A stretch of DNA of 15,033 nt from assembly GCA_964463485.1 (NCBI GenBank), contig CAYXDO010000223.1, positions 1 to 15,033 on the forward strand. Direction: 5' to 3'. The position numbers and the translations under genes are program-made. Positions 1-7,608 of the stretch are shown in pieces (within the stretch, counting starts at the first letter, position 1; each line of letters opens with the position of its first letter). The DNA is from CAYXDO01 sp964463485. GTDB lineage: Bacteria; Myxococcota; Kuafuiibacteriia; Kuafuiibacteriales; Kuafuiibacteriaceae. Below the pieces are notes generated by a model that searched no databases, was not told where the DNA came from, and worked only from the letters and a program-made list of their open reading frames with translations.

Positions 1-169
1 TTCTGACCTCCGATTCTGACCTCCGATTCAGACCTCCGATTCTGACCTCCGATTCAGAACTCCGATTCAGAACTCCGATTCAGACCTCCGATTCAGACCT
101 CCGATTCAGAGCTCCGATTCAGACCTCCGATTCAGACCTCCGATTCAGAACTCCGATTCAGAACTCTTC
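1..169. repeat. 13-bp tandem repeat array abutting the GH3 stop codon
   Basis: Twelve complete 13-bp units (consensus TTCWGAMCTCCGA on the plus strand) run without interruption from base 1 to 156. A thirteenth copy at 157-166 diverges after ten bases. Only two positions vary. Unit base 4 is T in copies 1, 2 and 4 and A elsewhere. Unit base 7 is C in most copies, A in copies 5, 6, 12 and 13, and G in copy 9. The last, partial copy supplies the final codons and the TGA stop (158-160) of the minus-strand GH3-family gene, so the array looks as if it was expanded from the 3' end of that gene. Because 13 is not a multiple of three and each unit carries TGA on the minus strand, no minus-strand frame stays open, so the array is unlikely to be coding there. 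It reaches the left edge, so its full copy number is unknown. I see no CRISPR-like spacers and no terminator hairpin. Confidence 0.95.
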
Positions 170-1825
170 TTCCGTTCCTGCCTTCCCGAAGAGAATCTCC
201 GCCTGCCGCAACAGACCCGTGGGCTTGATCTCCCCGAGCCGGGCGCCCTGCTCCATCCGGGCACGAACCAGCCGCTCCAGAGCCCCTCTGGTGAGCTTCG
301 GTTCCACGGCCTGGAGCTGTCCGAGCTCGCGCGCATAGCGGTAATGATAGCTCTCGTCACACAGCGCGCGATCGAGATCCTTCGCCAGCTCGCCTGCATC
401 CACGTCTCCGTCCACGACCAAGGTGTAGCGGGCCGGATCGGCTCGAACCGGCACCAACACGGCCAGCTCGACCGATCCGTGCCTCGCCAACACGGCGCTG
501 AGCGCACGGTCGACCTCGGCGGGAACGAGCTTTTCGCCGACGAGGTCGACACCACCGTCCAGCCTGCCTTCGAGCTCCAGCACCGGAGTTGCTCCGAGAT
601 GACCTACACACTTCACGGCGTCCATGAGCCGGTAACGAAAGAACCCGCCCGAGGTCGAGATGACGGGCGAGTATCGAGCGCCGACCCGGACATCGCCCAA
701 CAGCTTGGGTCGTTTGGAACGTTCGTCGAGCGGAATGAGCTCGAAGAAGTGACTCAGGAGCGCAACGACACCCCCGACGCCGAGCAAGCCCAAAGCGCTC
801 GCCTGCTCGCGCCGTCGAACGTCCTCAGGCTCGAGCCCGCTCGGGGACCTCGCTCGCCCTGGGAGCTCCCTCATCAGCGGGAACGTGACGACACCCTCCG
901 TGGCCACGAGTCCCTTGGGTTGAATCGGCGTTCCAGGAAAGTAAGTCCGAAGAGCCGGAAGCTGCGCGGCCGCAGGACCGTCGGCCCAACACGAGATCAG
1001 CGCCAATCGCGGCCAGATCGCCTCGCCGGAAATCCCGCCTCGTCGATCGAGACTCCGGGAAATGTCGGCGCGACGCCGCGCAGGAACTCGAGCGAGTATC
1101 CCATCGAGCTCCGCCTCGAGCGCGCGCATCAAGAGCGTCAAGAAGCTCGGGCTCCAAACCGAAATGAGACCCAGATGCTCGTCCGACACGAGGTGAATGA
1201 GGGTCTGGCGTCGCCACTCGGAGACGTCGGAAATTCGAGCGACGGTGCCTGGTACCGCGAGCATCCGCGAGATCGCCCAGCGCTCGAGGGGGCCGAAGTA
1301 CTCCGTGTCGTCCGAAAATCCAATCGGCAGGCCGCCCCTGGTCCACTCACGCTCGCGCGCGGCCGGCGACACCGACCAGTAGCTGGTGGTTCCGCGCAAC
1401 CCCGGGACGAACAACCCAAGAGACCTCAACCAGGGCCCCGTGGCCGCGGAGAAATCATCCAGAAGCTTCTGACCGTAAGGGACGAGCTTCCCCTTCGAAG
1501 TCGATCCGCTGGTGCGCTCGAGCATCCGCACCGGGTCGGAAGTGAGTACGTTCGACTCCCCATCTTCGATCCGATCGACGAAGGGTTGAAGCTCCTCGTA
1601 GGTGACGAGTGGCGTGCGGTCCTGAAAATCCGTGACCGAGCGCAGGCGATCGAAGCCATGCAAACGACCGTAGGCGCTCGACGCGCTCATTCGGAGGAGC
1701 CTCGAGAGCTTCTCTTCCTGCGCTCGCGTGGGCGCCGCGAGCGCCTCGAGAAAACGCACGTGCGACCCACGCAAGCTCATGCGATGGGCAAGGGACAAAC
1801 TCGATAGCTCGAAGCGACGGAGCAC
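158..1825 (-). CDS. GH3-family acyl-adenylating / acyl-amide-forming enzyme
   Basis: A 555-residue protein of the GH3 (auxin-responsive promoter) family, a branch of the ANL adenylate-forming superfamily. Plant members adenylate a carboxylic acid (such as an auxin or jasmonate) and join it to an amino acid; bacterial substrates are mostly unknown. Visible family motifs are the phosphate-binding loop RTSGSTSKGK (residues 104-113), YWSVSP (149-154), ATEGVVTFPL (308-317), FFRYRLMDAVKCVGH (395-409), the hinge-side GRLDGGVDLVGEKL (420-433) and a C-terminal LGEIKPTGLL (530-539). Length matches the family. No signal peptide or membrane segment is seen, so it is probably cytosolic. The start is GTG, only a few bases after the stop of the GNAT-like gene, which implies translational coupling; ATG at residue 16 is an alternative start. 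It is the last gene of a minus-strand operon. The C-terminal EEEF and the stop codon merge into the 13-bp repeat array. The family call is firm, the substrate unknown. Confidence 0.88.
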   Translation of the reverse strand: MLRRFELSSLSLAHRMSLRGSHVRFLEALAAPTRAQEEKLSRLLRMSASSAYGRLHGFDRLRSVTDFQDRTPLVTYEELQPFVDRIEDGESNVLTSDPVRMLERTSGSTSKGKLVPYGQKLLDDFSAATGPWLRSLGLFVPGLRGTTSYWSVSPAAREREWTRGGLPIGFSDDTEYFGPLERWAISRMLAVPGTVARISDVSEWRRQTLIHLVSDEHLGLISVWSPSFLTLLMRALEAELDGILARVPARRRADISRSLDRRGGISGEAIWPRLALISCWADGPAAAQLPALRTYFPGTPIQPKGLVATEGVVTFPLMRELPGRARSPSGLEPEDVRRREQASALGLLGVGGVVALLSHFFELIPLDERSKRPKLLGDVRVGARYSPVISTSGGFFRYRLMDAVKCVGHLGATPVLELEGRLDGGVDLVGEKLVPAEVDRALSAVLARHGSVELAVLVPVRADPARYTLVVDGDVDAGELAKDLDRALCDESYHYRYARELGQLQAVEPKLTRGALERLVRARMEQGARLGEIKPTGLLRQAEILFGKAGTEEEF

Positions 1826-1828
1826 GAG

Positions 1829-2605
1829 TCAGGGAAGCCTTCGGTCGAGCGCTCGCCTCGCGAGCTTACTCAGGTAGCTGACCCAAAGCCCCGAGTCGAT
1901 CCGGCCAATGCAGCAGAGCTCCTCGCCCTGAGCATGGTTGGGATTCCTTTCGAGGAAGAATCGGACTTCCGGCAGACTCAGGGCGCGCGCGTCGACCGGA
2001 GCGGCGTCATCCCGCAACCGCCCCACGGATCGGTCGAACACGAGGACGCCACGATCGGGCTGCCAGGCGCTTCCGAATCGCTGCGACGCCAACAGCGCGA
2101 TCCGTCGAGCTTCGACTTCGGGGAGACTGCGATCATAGCGCGGCCAGTGCTCGGGAAAGTTGCGAGCGAGCAGCAGGTACGTCTTGTACCCCTTCGTGAT
2201 CAGAAACCAATACGTTGGGGTCAAAGGATGGGAGAGCTTCCGTCGAATCACGAACGAGAGAAAGGCCCGCTGGAGCGCAGTCTGTCCCCAGTAAGCGCGA
2301 TCGATCACCGTATCGCCGCTGAAGATCACCTGAAAGGGACGACCGTCGAGCTCCAGGAAGTACGCCGCGAGCGTCGAGAAGCCCTTCAGAGTGCCGCTCG
2401 ACCCGTCGCGGAGGAGGATCACGTGATCCTTGTTGGATAGGTCCCGCTCGAACGACGCACGTTTCACTTCCACGTAGTAGCGATCGAACAACTTCCACAT
2501 CTCGTCGACCACGGAGTCATCGAGCGACGCGATGGGGGCGGTCGAGGCGCGAAGAGGCGACTCCTGGTCTCGCAGCCGAGTGGACTCGGCTCGGGTCTCA
2601 CTCAA
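1829..2605 (-). CDS. GNAT-like acyltransferase-fold protein, function unknown
   Basis: A 258-residue protein. The centre has the look of a GNAT (Gcn5-related) acyltransferase: a beta-strand HVILLRD (61-67), LKGFSTLAAYFLELDGRPFQ (73-92) as paired strands, a conserved-looking FSGDTVIDRAYWG (95-107), and PTYWFLITKGYKTYLLLARNF (130-150). The classical acetyl-CoA loop (Q/RxxGxG/A) is not evident, so it may be a divergent acyl-CoA or acyl-ACP N-acyltransferase or a non-catalytic relative. The start is TTG, sharing bases with the TGA stop of the radical SAM gene upstream (TTGA, 4-nt overlap). A GGGAG ribosome-binding site seven bases before it supports that choice; no other start is plausible before Met36. 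It sits between the radical SAM and GH3 genes and is very probably co-translated with both. That position suggests it acts on the same metabolite as they do. Fold assignment moderate, function not assigned. Confidence 0.8.
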   Translation of the reverse strand: MSETRAESTRLRDQESPLRASTAPIASLDDSVVDEMWKLFDRYYVEVKRASFERDLSNKDHVILLRDGSSGTLKGFSTLAAYFLELDGRPFQVIFSGDTVIDRAYWGQTALQRAFLSFVIRRKLSHPLTPTYWFLITKGYKTYLLLARNFPEHWPRYDRSLPEVEARRIALLASQRFGSAWQPDRGVLVFDRSVGRLRDDAAPVDARALSLPEVRFFLERNPNHAQGEELCCIGRIDSGLWVSYLSKLARRALDRRLP

Positions 2606-4299
2606 GCGCGGTCTCCCACGAGCACCGGCAGGAGTCGCCTCGAAGTCGGTGCGAGGGTTCGCGCGACGTCCTCGAGGAGGCGGCGTTCGACGAGCTCGAA
2701 CGCACGGTCGAAGAGGAAGTGCATGGGACTTCCTTCGAGCGCATCGCGCTGGAAGTCGAGCAGCATCCCGCGATCCTCCGAGCGGTACGCCCGCGCGCCG
2801 CGATAGAACAGAGTTCCCTCGAGGGCCACACGGTTCTCAGCCATGCGCCGCCTGAGCTCATCGACCAACTGGGGGACCTCCGTGCAACTCATCGTCGAGT
2901 GCCGCCAGTACGGCGCCGAGGAGCTCACCCCGCCCGCGGTGACCAGCTCGTGCCGCCTTCGGCTCTCATCGGAGAGTATAGGCACGGACTCGACCCGTGT
3001 GTTGAACGGCGCAGCGTGGTAGAAATCCGGCGGCGCCGACTCGAGCAGCGAATAGGTCGCATCTACCGTTCGCCTGGTCTCCCCTGGATAACCGACGATC
3101 ACCGTGACGAGCGAAGTGAGACCCACCGCCCGGCAGACCTCCAGGGCGCGCCGGTTCTTCTCGACGGTGGTGCGCTTGTTCATCGCGTCCAGGACCTTCT
3201 GGTCTCCAGACTCGATTCCGATCTGCACCTCCTCACAACCGGCGGCTTTCATCCGGCGAACAGCGGCTTCATCGATGAGATCGTCCGCTCGCGCGTAACA
3301 GATCCACGACACGGGCGAACCGAGGGCGATCAAGCGATCGCACAGCTCGACCAGACGTCGACGCGGCATCGTGAAGAGGGAGTCGAGGCAACTCACCCAG
3401 CGAACCCCGAGCTTGGCAAGCCGCTGCCAATCCTCGGCGATCCGGGAGGCTGATTTTGTTCGGAACTTGGTGTCATCGAACAAATAAGGATAATTGCAGA
3501 AGGCGCAACGGTAGGGGCAGCCGCGGACGGACTCGTAGTGAACCATGCGGAAGGGTCGGCCGTGCCAACGCTCCGCGAGGCTCCAATCAGGCTCGGGGAG
3601 AAAATCGAGAGACTTGTCTTTGGGTACGCCTGAGCTCAGGACGAGTAAGCTTCCGCGCGCCTCGACGCGACCGCCCTCGGGGGGGACGAGCCTCATGAAG
3701 TCGCTGCGAATCCATGCCATGATCGACGGAACCAACAACTCCCCGTAACCCACGGCGAGCACGTCGACGCCAGGGAGCTCGGCCTCATCCAAGAGAGGCA
3801 CGAGCGCGCCCCCGAGGACCACCTTGCGCCCACGTCCTGTGACGCGGGAGAGGCAAGGCAGTAACTCACTCCGGTCCCGGAGCAGAGTAGAAGACGCAAA
3901 GACGACCGTCGCGCTCGCGAGCGCGTCTTGGGCATGGCCAGCCAGAACGTCCGCCCACGTCGTGGCCCCCCAGTCAACGCCCTCTCGCTCTATGAGGGAA
4001 GCGAGGGAGACTTCGGTGAGCTCGGGCGCCGCGACGTTCTCGTCGTCGCCAAAGTAGCGCTCGACGACGTCCCGATAGGGCGCGCGCGCGAAAGCCGGGC
4101 GGCTGCGCACCCACCAGGCCCCGGCCAAGGCCTTTGCCGCGAGCACCTTGTAAGAAATGTCCAGCCAGGCCGAGCTCGAAGCGCGAAACGATCCAAGCTG
4201 GCCGACCAGCGCCGGCACGAGCGCGTTGCCCTTCGGCGAAAGCAAGCTCCCAGTGATGATCAGCACGCGCGGAGCTCGACGGGCGCGCCGAAATTCCAT
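2602..4299 (-). CDS. radical SAM protein with N-terminal B12-binding-like domain
   Basis: About 565 residues from ATG at 4299. The N-terminal ~190 residues look like the Rossmann-type cobalamin-binding domain of B12-binding radical SAM enzymes: VLIITGSLL near the start, VVFASSTLL, then VVLGGALVPLL and VDVLAVGYGE, which match the usual GG..P... and GxGE pattern. The DxHxxG motif that binds the cobalt from below is not visible. The radical SAM core follows, with CPYRCAFC (CxxxCxxC; Cys261, 265, 268 counted from this start) for the 4Fe-4S cluster, then IGIESG (360-365) and GYPGET (403-408). Such enzymes do methylations, ring contractions or other radical chemistry; the substrate cannot be read from sequence. 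The start is uncertain. The frame stays open to 4596, but that part overlaps the lipoprotein gene. ATG at 4434 (46-nt overlap) is an alternative, since the peptide between 4389 and 4299 looks protein-like. Neither site has a strong Shine-Dalgarno. The gene overlaps the next one by 4 nt. Confidence 0.88.
   Translation of the reverse strand: MEFRRARRAPRVLIITGSLLSPKGNALVPALVGQLGSFRASSSAWLDISYKVLAAKALAGAWWVRSRPAFARAPYRDVVERYFGDDENVAAPELTEVSLASLIEREGVDWGATTWADVLAGHAQDALASATVVFASSTLLRDRSELLPCLSRVTGRGRKVVLGGALVPLLDEAELPGVDVLAVGYGELLVPSIMAWIRSDFMRLVPPEGGRVEARGSLLVLSSGVPKDKSLDFLPEPDWSLAERWHGRPFRMVHYESVRGCPYRCAFCNYPYLFDDTKFRTKSASRIAEDWQRLAKLGVRWVSCLDSLFTMPRRRLVELCDRLIALGSPVSWICYARADDLIDEAAVRRMKAAGCEEVQIGIESGDQKVLDAMNKRTTVEKNRRALEVCRAVGLTSLVTVIVGYPGETRRTVDATYSLLESAPPDFYHAAPFNTRVESVPILSDESRRRHELVTAGGVSSSAPYWRHSTMSCTEVPQLVDELRRRMAENRVALEGTLFYRGARAYRSEDRGMLLDFQRDALEGSPMHFLFDRAFELVERRLLEDVARTLAPTSRRLLPVLVGDRA
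2613..2617 (-). promoter_or_regulatory. ribosome-binding site of the GNAT-like gene
   Basis: GGGAG on the minus strand lies seven bases before the TTG at 2605. It decides this unusual start, because no ATG or GTG is available near the stop of the preceding gene. Confidence 0.6.
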
Positions 4300-4387
4300 T
4301 CCGCCATCGTCGACGAGCCGACCCTTGGAAACATCGGTCGGCGGGGGGATGCGGAAGCCGATCGCGGAACTCAGACGCCGAATGAGC

Positions 4388-5728
4388 TCAACGCGCGCCG
4401 GGATATCGCATCTCGGCCAACCAGACCAAGTCATTCGTGGTCGGGCTACCCGATACCAGCAAGGTCCCGTCCTCGAAGACGACCATGCCGTTCGGCTCGA
4501 ACGCGACGACGAGGTCCGACAACGGGCACATCCCCTTCGCGGCCGAATAGCGACCGATCGCTCCGAACGGAGTCCCGAATACGAACCCATCCCCAAACGA
4601 AGCCATCGAGGTGGTCCAAGAACCGAATCCCTGGTGCCCGAGCGTACGCATTCGCCCCGCCTCCATGACCCAGAACGAGGCCTCGGAATCTCCGACGATC
4701 ACTCCGAGCGTCGGGCTGGAAATCATCGAAGATACGCCGGTCGTTGACTGGGTTTCGACGAGTTCCACGGTCCCGTCCCGGATCCACATGGGCCGAGCCT
4801 CCGAGACTACTCCGACCAACGCCTCTCCCGGACCCAGCCACAACGCACCTCCAAGCCAAGTGAGCTCGGGATCCCTGGCCGGCAACCCTTCATGGCTTCG
4901 CCAACGGATCCCATCGAACGTGGCCACCTTGCCCGTCGGCGTCACGCCAACCAACTCATCCCCCCTCGGTCCACGACCTCCATCCATCCACGCGATCTCG
5001 TGGCCCACGAGCTCCGGCTGCTCGGGCAAAGGCTCGATCCGAAGGCTGCTCCCGCTGAACACTCCCTTGACGATCCCCCCGGTACACGTCGCGAGAAACA
5101 AACCTCCATCGGCCGCTAGAAATCCGGAGCCGAGGCACTCGGAGGGCACCACGCTCACCTCGCTCAACCCGACATTTCGCTCGTAGAGTGCGACATCCTC
5201 GCGAGCGAGGAGCAACACGCGGCTCTCGTCGAGCTTCACGAGGACGGGCCGCTCCGCCAAGTACGGAGTCGAGATGGGTGTGGCCTGTGGGCTGACACAC
5301 GGGTCGACCTCCGCGGGCCTCGCATGACCAAACCGGCTGAGCGCCGTGCTTCCAGGGCTCACCGCCACGAACCGCGCCCCGTCGACGATCGGCTCCATGG
5401 CAAATGAAAGGTCCGGAGCTCTTGGCGGCAAGCCTCCATCGATACTCGCCCGCGGAGCCAACACGCCGGGCTCGAAAGCGATGGCCGATAACGGTAACTC
5501 ATACGCAAGAACCTCGAGCCTCGAACCCGCCAAATCGTCGCGTGCCACCTCGAGCTCGAAACGCGAGGCCTCACCCGCCCGAGCCTCCACCACACGACCG
5601 TCCTTCACGTGCGCAACGATGACACTCATCTCGCCATCAATCTCGCTCGGCCACGCGAAACTCAACGGCGCTTTCGCTTCCCCGCAGGCCAAACCCAGCA
5701 AGAGGACGGCGACGCAAGAGCGGGTCAC
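4388..5728 (-). CDS. putative outer-membrane/periplasmic lipoprotein, beta-rich, unknown function
   Basis: A 446-residue protein starting with GTG. The N-terminus MTRSCVAVLLLGLACG is a short, typical lipoprotein signal with lipobox LGLAC, so Cys15 should be lipidated and the mature protein anchored to a membrane on the periplasmic side. The rest has repeating short beta-strand blocks with small turns (for example GGLFLATCTGG, KVATFDGIRWRSHEG, GGALWLGPGEALVGVV, FGDGFVFGTPFGAIGRYS, FEDGTLLVSGSPT). These resemble the blades of a beta-propeller or a two-component-regulator-like propeller. A few cysteines (near residues 144, 199, 216 and 404) could form disulfides. No catalytic motif was recognised. 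A ribosome-binding site (AGGA) lies seven bases before the start. It is the first gene of the minus-strand run ending with GH3 and is divergent from a second lipoprotein of similar style. The link to the radical SAM operon is by position only. Confidence 0.8.
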   Translation of the reverse strand: MTRSCVAVLLLGLACGEAKAPLSFAWPSEIDGEMSVIVAHVKDGRVVEARAGEASRFELEVARDDLAGSRLEVLAYELPLSAIAFEPGVLAPRASIDGGLPPRAPDLSFAMEPIVDGARFVAVSPGSTALSRFGHARPAEVDPCVSPQATPISTPYLAERPVLVKLDESRVLLLAREDVALYERNVGLSEVSVVPSECLGSGFLAADGGLFLATCTGGIVKGVFSGSSLRIEPLPEQPELVGHEIAWMDGGRGPRGDELVGVTPTGKVATFDGIRWRSHEGLPARDPELTWLGGALWLGPGEALVGVVSEARPMWIRDGTVELVETQSTTGVSSMISSPTLGVIVGDSEASFWVMEAGRMRTLGHQGFGSWTTSMASFGDGFVFGTPFGAIGRYSAAKGMCPLSDLVVAFEPNGMVVFEDGTLLVSGSPTTNDLVWLAEMRYPGAR

Positions 5729-5817
5729 CCCGAGATCCTAACACGCCGAAGGTGGTCCCGCCGAATTCGAACAGGCCCGGGCTCCGCGATCCGATGTCGC
5801 AGCACACCCCATAACTC
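5729..5817. promoter_or_regulatory. divergent intergenic region between two lipoprotein genes
   Basis: These 89 bases separate two genes pointing away from each other, so both promoters should be here, unless the plus-strand gene starts further right. AGGA at 5736-5739 (minus sense, seven bases from the GTG at 5728) is the ribosome-binding site of the left gene. I see no convincing -35/-10 pair and no clear inverted repeat. Confidence 0.35.
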
Positions 5818-7608
5818 ATGCCTCCGACCAGGGTGACCTCTCGCCGCACACCTTCTGTCCACGCCGCGCTTGACTTCACCGAGCGCTTCCCGCGTGGCTC
5901 ATTCATCGCCCCGGCTCGTCGTCTTCGCTGCTGGCCGATGCTCCTTTTGGCCCTCGCATGTGGATCGAGGAGCCTCAGTTTAAAGGCCCCCCTCGAAGTC
6001 GGCCTCGTAGCCGGCGTGGACGAAACCGGAGTTCGGTCAGCCACTCCCCTCCTCTCCTTCGAAGATCACGCCGAGCTCGAACTGTCCGGCACGAACGGCT
6101 ACCTCTCGGTCTCGTCTTGGACACGAGAGGACTTGGGCCCCCTCGAACAACTCATCGGCGACTTGCAGCCATTCCGCGCGCCGCAAGGCTGCGAGCCCCT
6201 GCTTCCGAAGGCGGCCCAACACGTGGCGTACGATCTCGCGGGCCAGGAAATCGACAGGGAGGCTCCGCTGCTCACCTCGCCGAGCCTGGACTCGGTCTGC
6301 CCTCCCGCACGCCTGGCCTTCGAGCTCAGTTACGGAGACCTCGCCCCCGCCTGCGAAATCCCCATCGAACAGAAAGGATGTGCGATCGACTTGGATCTTT
6401 CGTCCTGCCGATTGGGCTCGGCCCGGGCGATGATCGATCCGGTAGGGGAGCGAGTGTGCGCGCGACCCACCGATTCGTGCACCCCGGACGCGTCGAGCGG
6501 GTCGGACGACTTCGCAGACCTACGCTGTCGGCAGACCAGCGGCGAGACCGTGCAACTCACCGCCCACTCGGTGCCTGCTCCACGTTTCGAGGTCGTCGAT
6601 CGCGTCGAGCTCGACGACCGCGCCCACCCACCCAACCTCGAAGGGCTGGTGCAAGTCGACGTGAGCGTGTTGAGGTACGGACGTCTCTTGGACGTCGCTG
6701 TTCGGGATCAGATCGTCGCCGTGTCGGTAGCCTCCGGACGGGACGATCAGTGCTTTCGCGAAGCCGGGCTGCTCGTCGGGCTCGACGCGGACACTCTTGA
6801 AAAAAGCTTCGAGACACCCACTCGGTGCCTCGTTCAAATCCTCCCCACCCGCGAAGGCTTCGTCGCCGCAACGCACAGCGCGAACGAGAAATTCATCCTC
6901 CAGCTCGATCCCCGGGGAACGGTCACCGCCACCCTCGCCGAGCTCGGACTCTCAGGGGCCGCCGAGCTCGCGGTCGAAGGGCGAACCGTCGCCTTCGCCG
7001 CGAACATCCTCGACGCCGACACCGAGTCGGGGATTTGGCTCGGGCTCATCGATCTCGACTCCCTCGAAGTGTCCCGGGTAACTCTCAGCGAACGCCGAAA
7101 CCCGTCCGTCGCCCTCATAGGTGAGTACGTCGCGCTCCTGGACGACGAGCGAGACGAGGTCGTGTGGTTCAGTCGAGATTTGACCAAGGAGCCGCTGAGC
7201 GTTCGTTTGCGGCCCATGCAGGCCGCGATGCTCAGCTCTAACCTCTTCGCCTCGGGACCAGAGGCCCTCGTCGTCACCGAAGTCGACCATCCCGCAATTC
7301 ACCTCGTGAATCACACGGAAGATACGGGAAGATCGCCATTCTTCGAGGGCCCGGCTGACGCCGTGAGTCTCCTGCCTCTCTCCCGAACCGCGATCGTCGG
7401 TGGCGTGTCGCGATACGGACTCAGGCGCAGAGGGTTGATCAGCGAAATCGACCTCCCCGCCACGAAATTCCTTCTCGGAGCCGCCGACGTCGGCGAAGGC
7501 CCGGTGACCAGGTTGATCGCCGACGGACGGGGAGGTGCGCTAGGTTTGCTGCCCTGGGAAGGATCACTCATCCGCGTTCGTCGGACGGGCGGATCAGCCC
7601 TCGAGTGA
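5818..7608 (+). CDS. putative large lipoprotein, beta-propeller-like, unknown function
   Basis: Up to 596 residues. Residues 34-49 hold a lipoprotein-type signal (RRLRCWPMLLLALACG, lipobox LALAC, Cys48), so the mature protein should be membrane-anchored in the periplasm or outer membrane. The start is a problem. ATG at 5938 leaves only seven residues before the cysteine, too few for a signal peptide. The in-frame starts before it are ATG 5818 and GTG 5833, which give an unusually long n-region, and none has a good Shine-Dalgarno. I keep 5818. Residues ~120-240 are cysteine-rich (CEP, VCPP, ACEI, GCAID, SSCR, VCAR, SCTP, LRC), suggesting disulfides. The C-terminal ~350 residues alternate short strands in the manner of a WD/YVTN-like beta-propeller (for example GLIDLDSLEVSRVTL, YVALLDDERDEVVWFS). 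No enzyme motif was recognised. It is divergent from the other lipoprotein and overlaps the kinase gene tail-to-tail by 15 nt. Confidence 0.78.
   Translation: MPPTRVTSRRTPSVHAALDFTERFPRGSFIAPARRLRCWPMLLLALACGSRSLSLKAPLEVGLVAGVDETGVRSATPLLSFEDHAELELSGTNGYLSVSSWTREDLGPLEQLIGDLQPFRAPQGCEPLLPKAAQHVAYDLAGQEIDREAPLLTSPSLDSVCPPARLAFELSYGDLAPACEIPIEQKGCAIDLDLSSCRLGSARAMIDPVGERVCARPTDSCTPDASSGSDDFADLRCRQTSGETVQLTAHSVPAPRFEVVDRVELDDRAHPPNLEGLVQVDVSVLRYGRLLDVAVRDQIVAVSVASGRDDQCFREAGLLVGLDADTLEKSFETPTRCLVQILPTREGFVAATHSANEKFILQLDPRGTVTATLAELGLSGAAELAVEGRTVAFAANILDADTESGIWLGLIDLDSLEVSRVTLSERRNPSVALIGEYVALLDDERDEVVWFSRDLTKEPLSVRLRPMQAAMLSSNLFASGPEALVVTEVDHPAIHLVNHTEDTGRSPFFEGPADAVSLLPLSRTAIVGGVSRYGLRRRGLISEIDLPATKFLLGAADVGEGPVTRLIADGRGGALGLLPWEGSLIRVRRTGGSALE

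Noticed and set aside
1..169. CRISPR array
   Set aside because: Units are contiguous 13-mers without unique spacers, so this is a simple tandem repeat.
344..1807. 487-codon open frame on the plus strand, antisense to the GH3 gene
   Set aside because: It mirrors the codon structure of a well-supported minus-strand gene, is arginine-rich, and shows no family motif. It is a by-product of high third-position GC.
4300..4596. N-terminal 99-codon extension of the radical SAM frame
   Set aside because: Most of it overlaps the lipoprotein gene in another frame and reads as Arg/Ser-rich nonsense; only the part right of 4389 could be real, so it is treated as start uncertainty.
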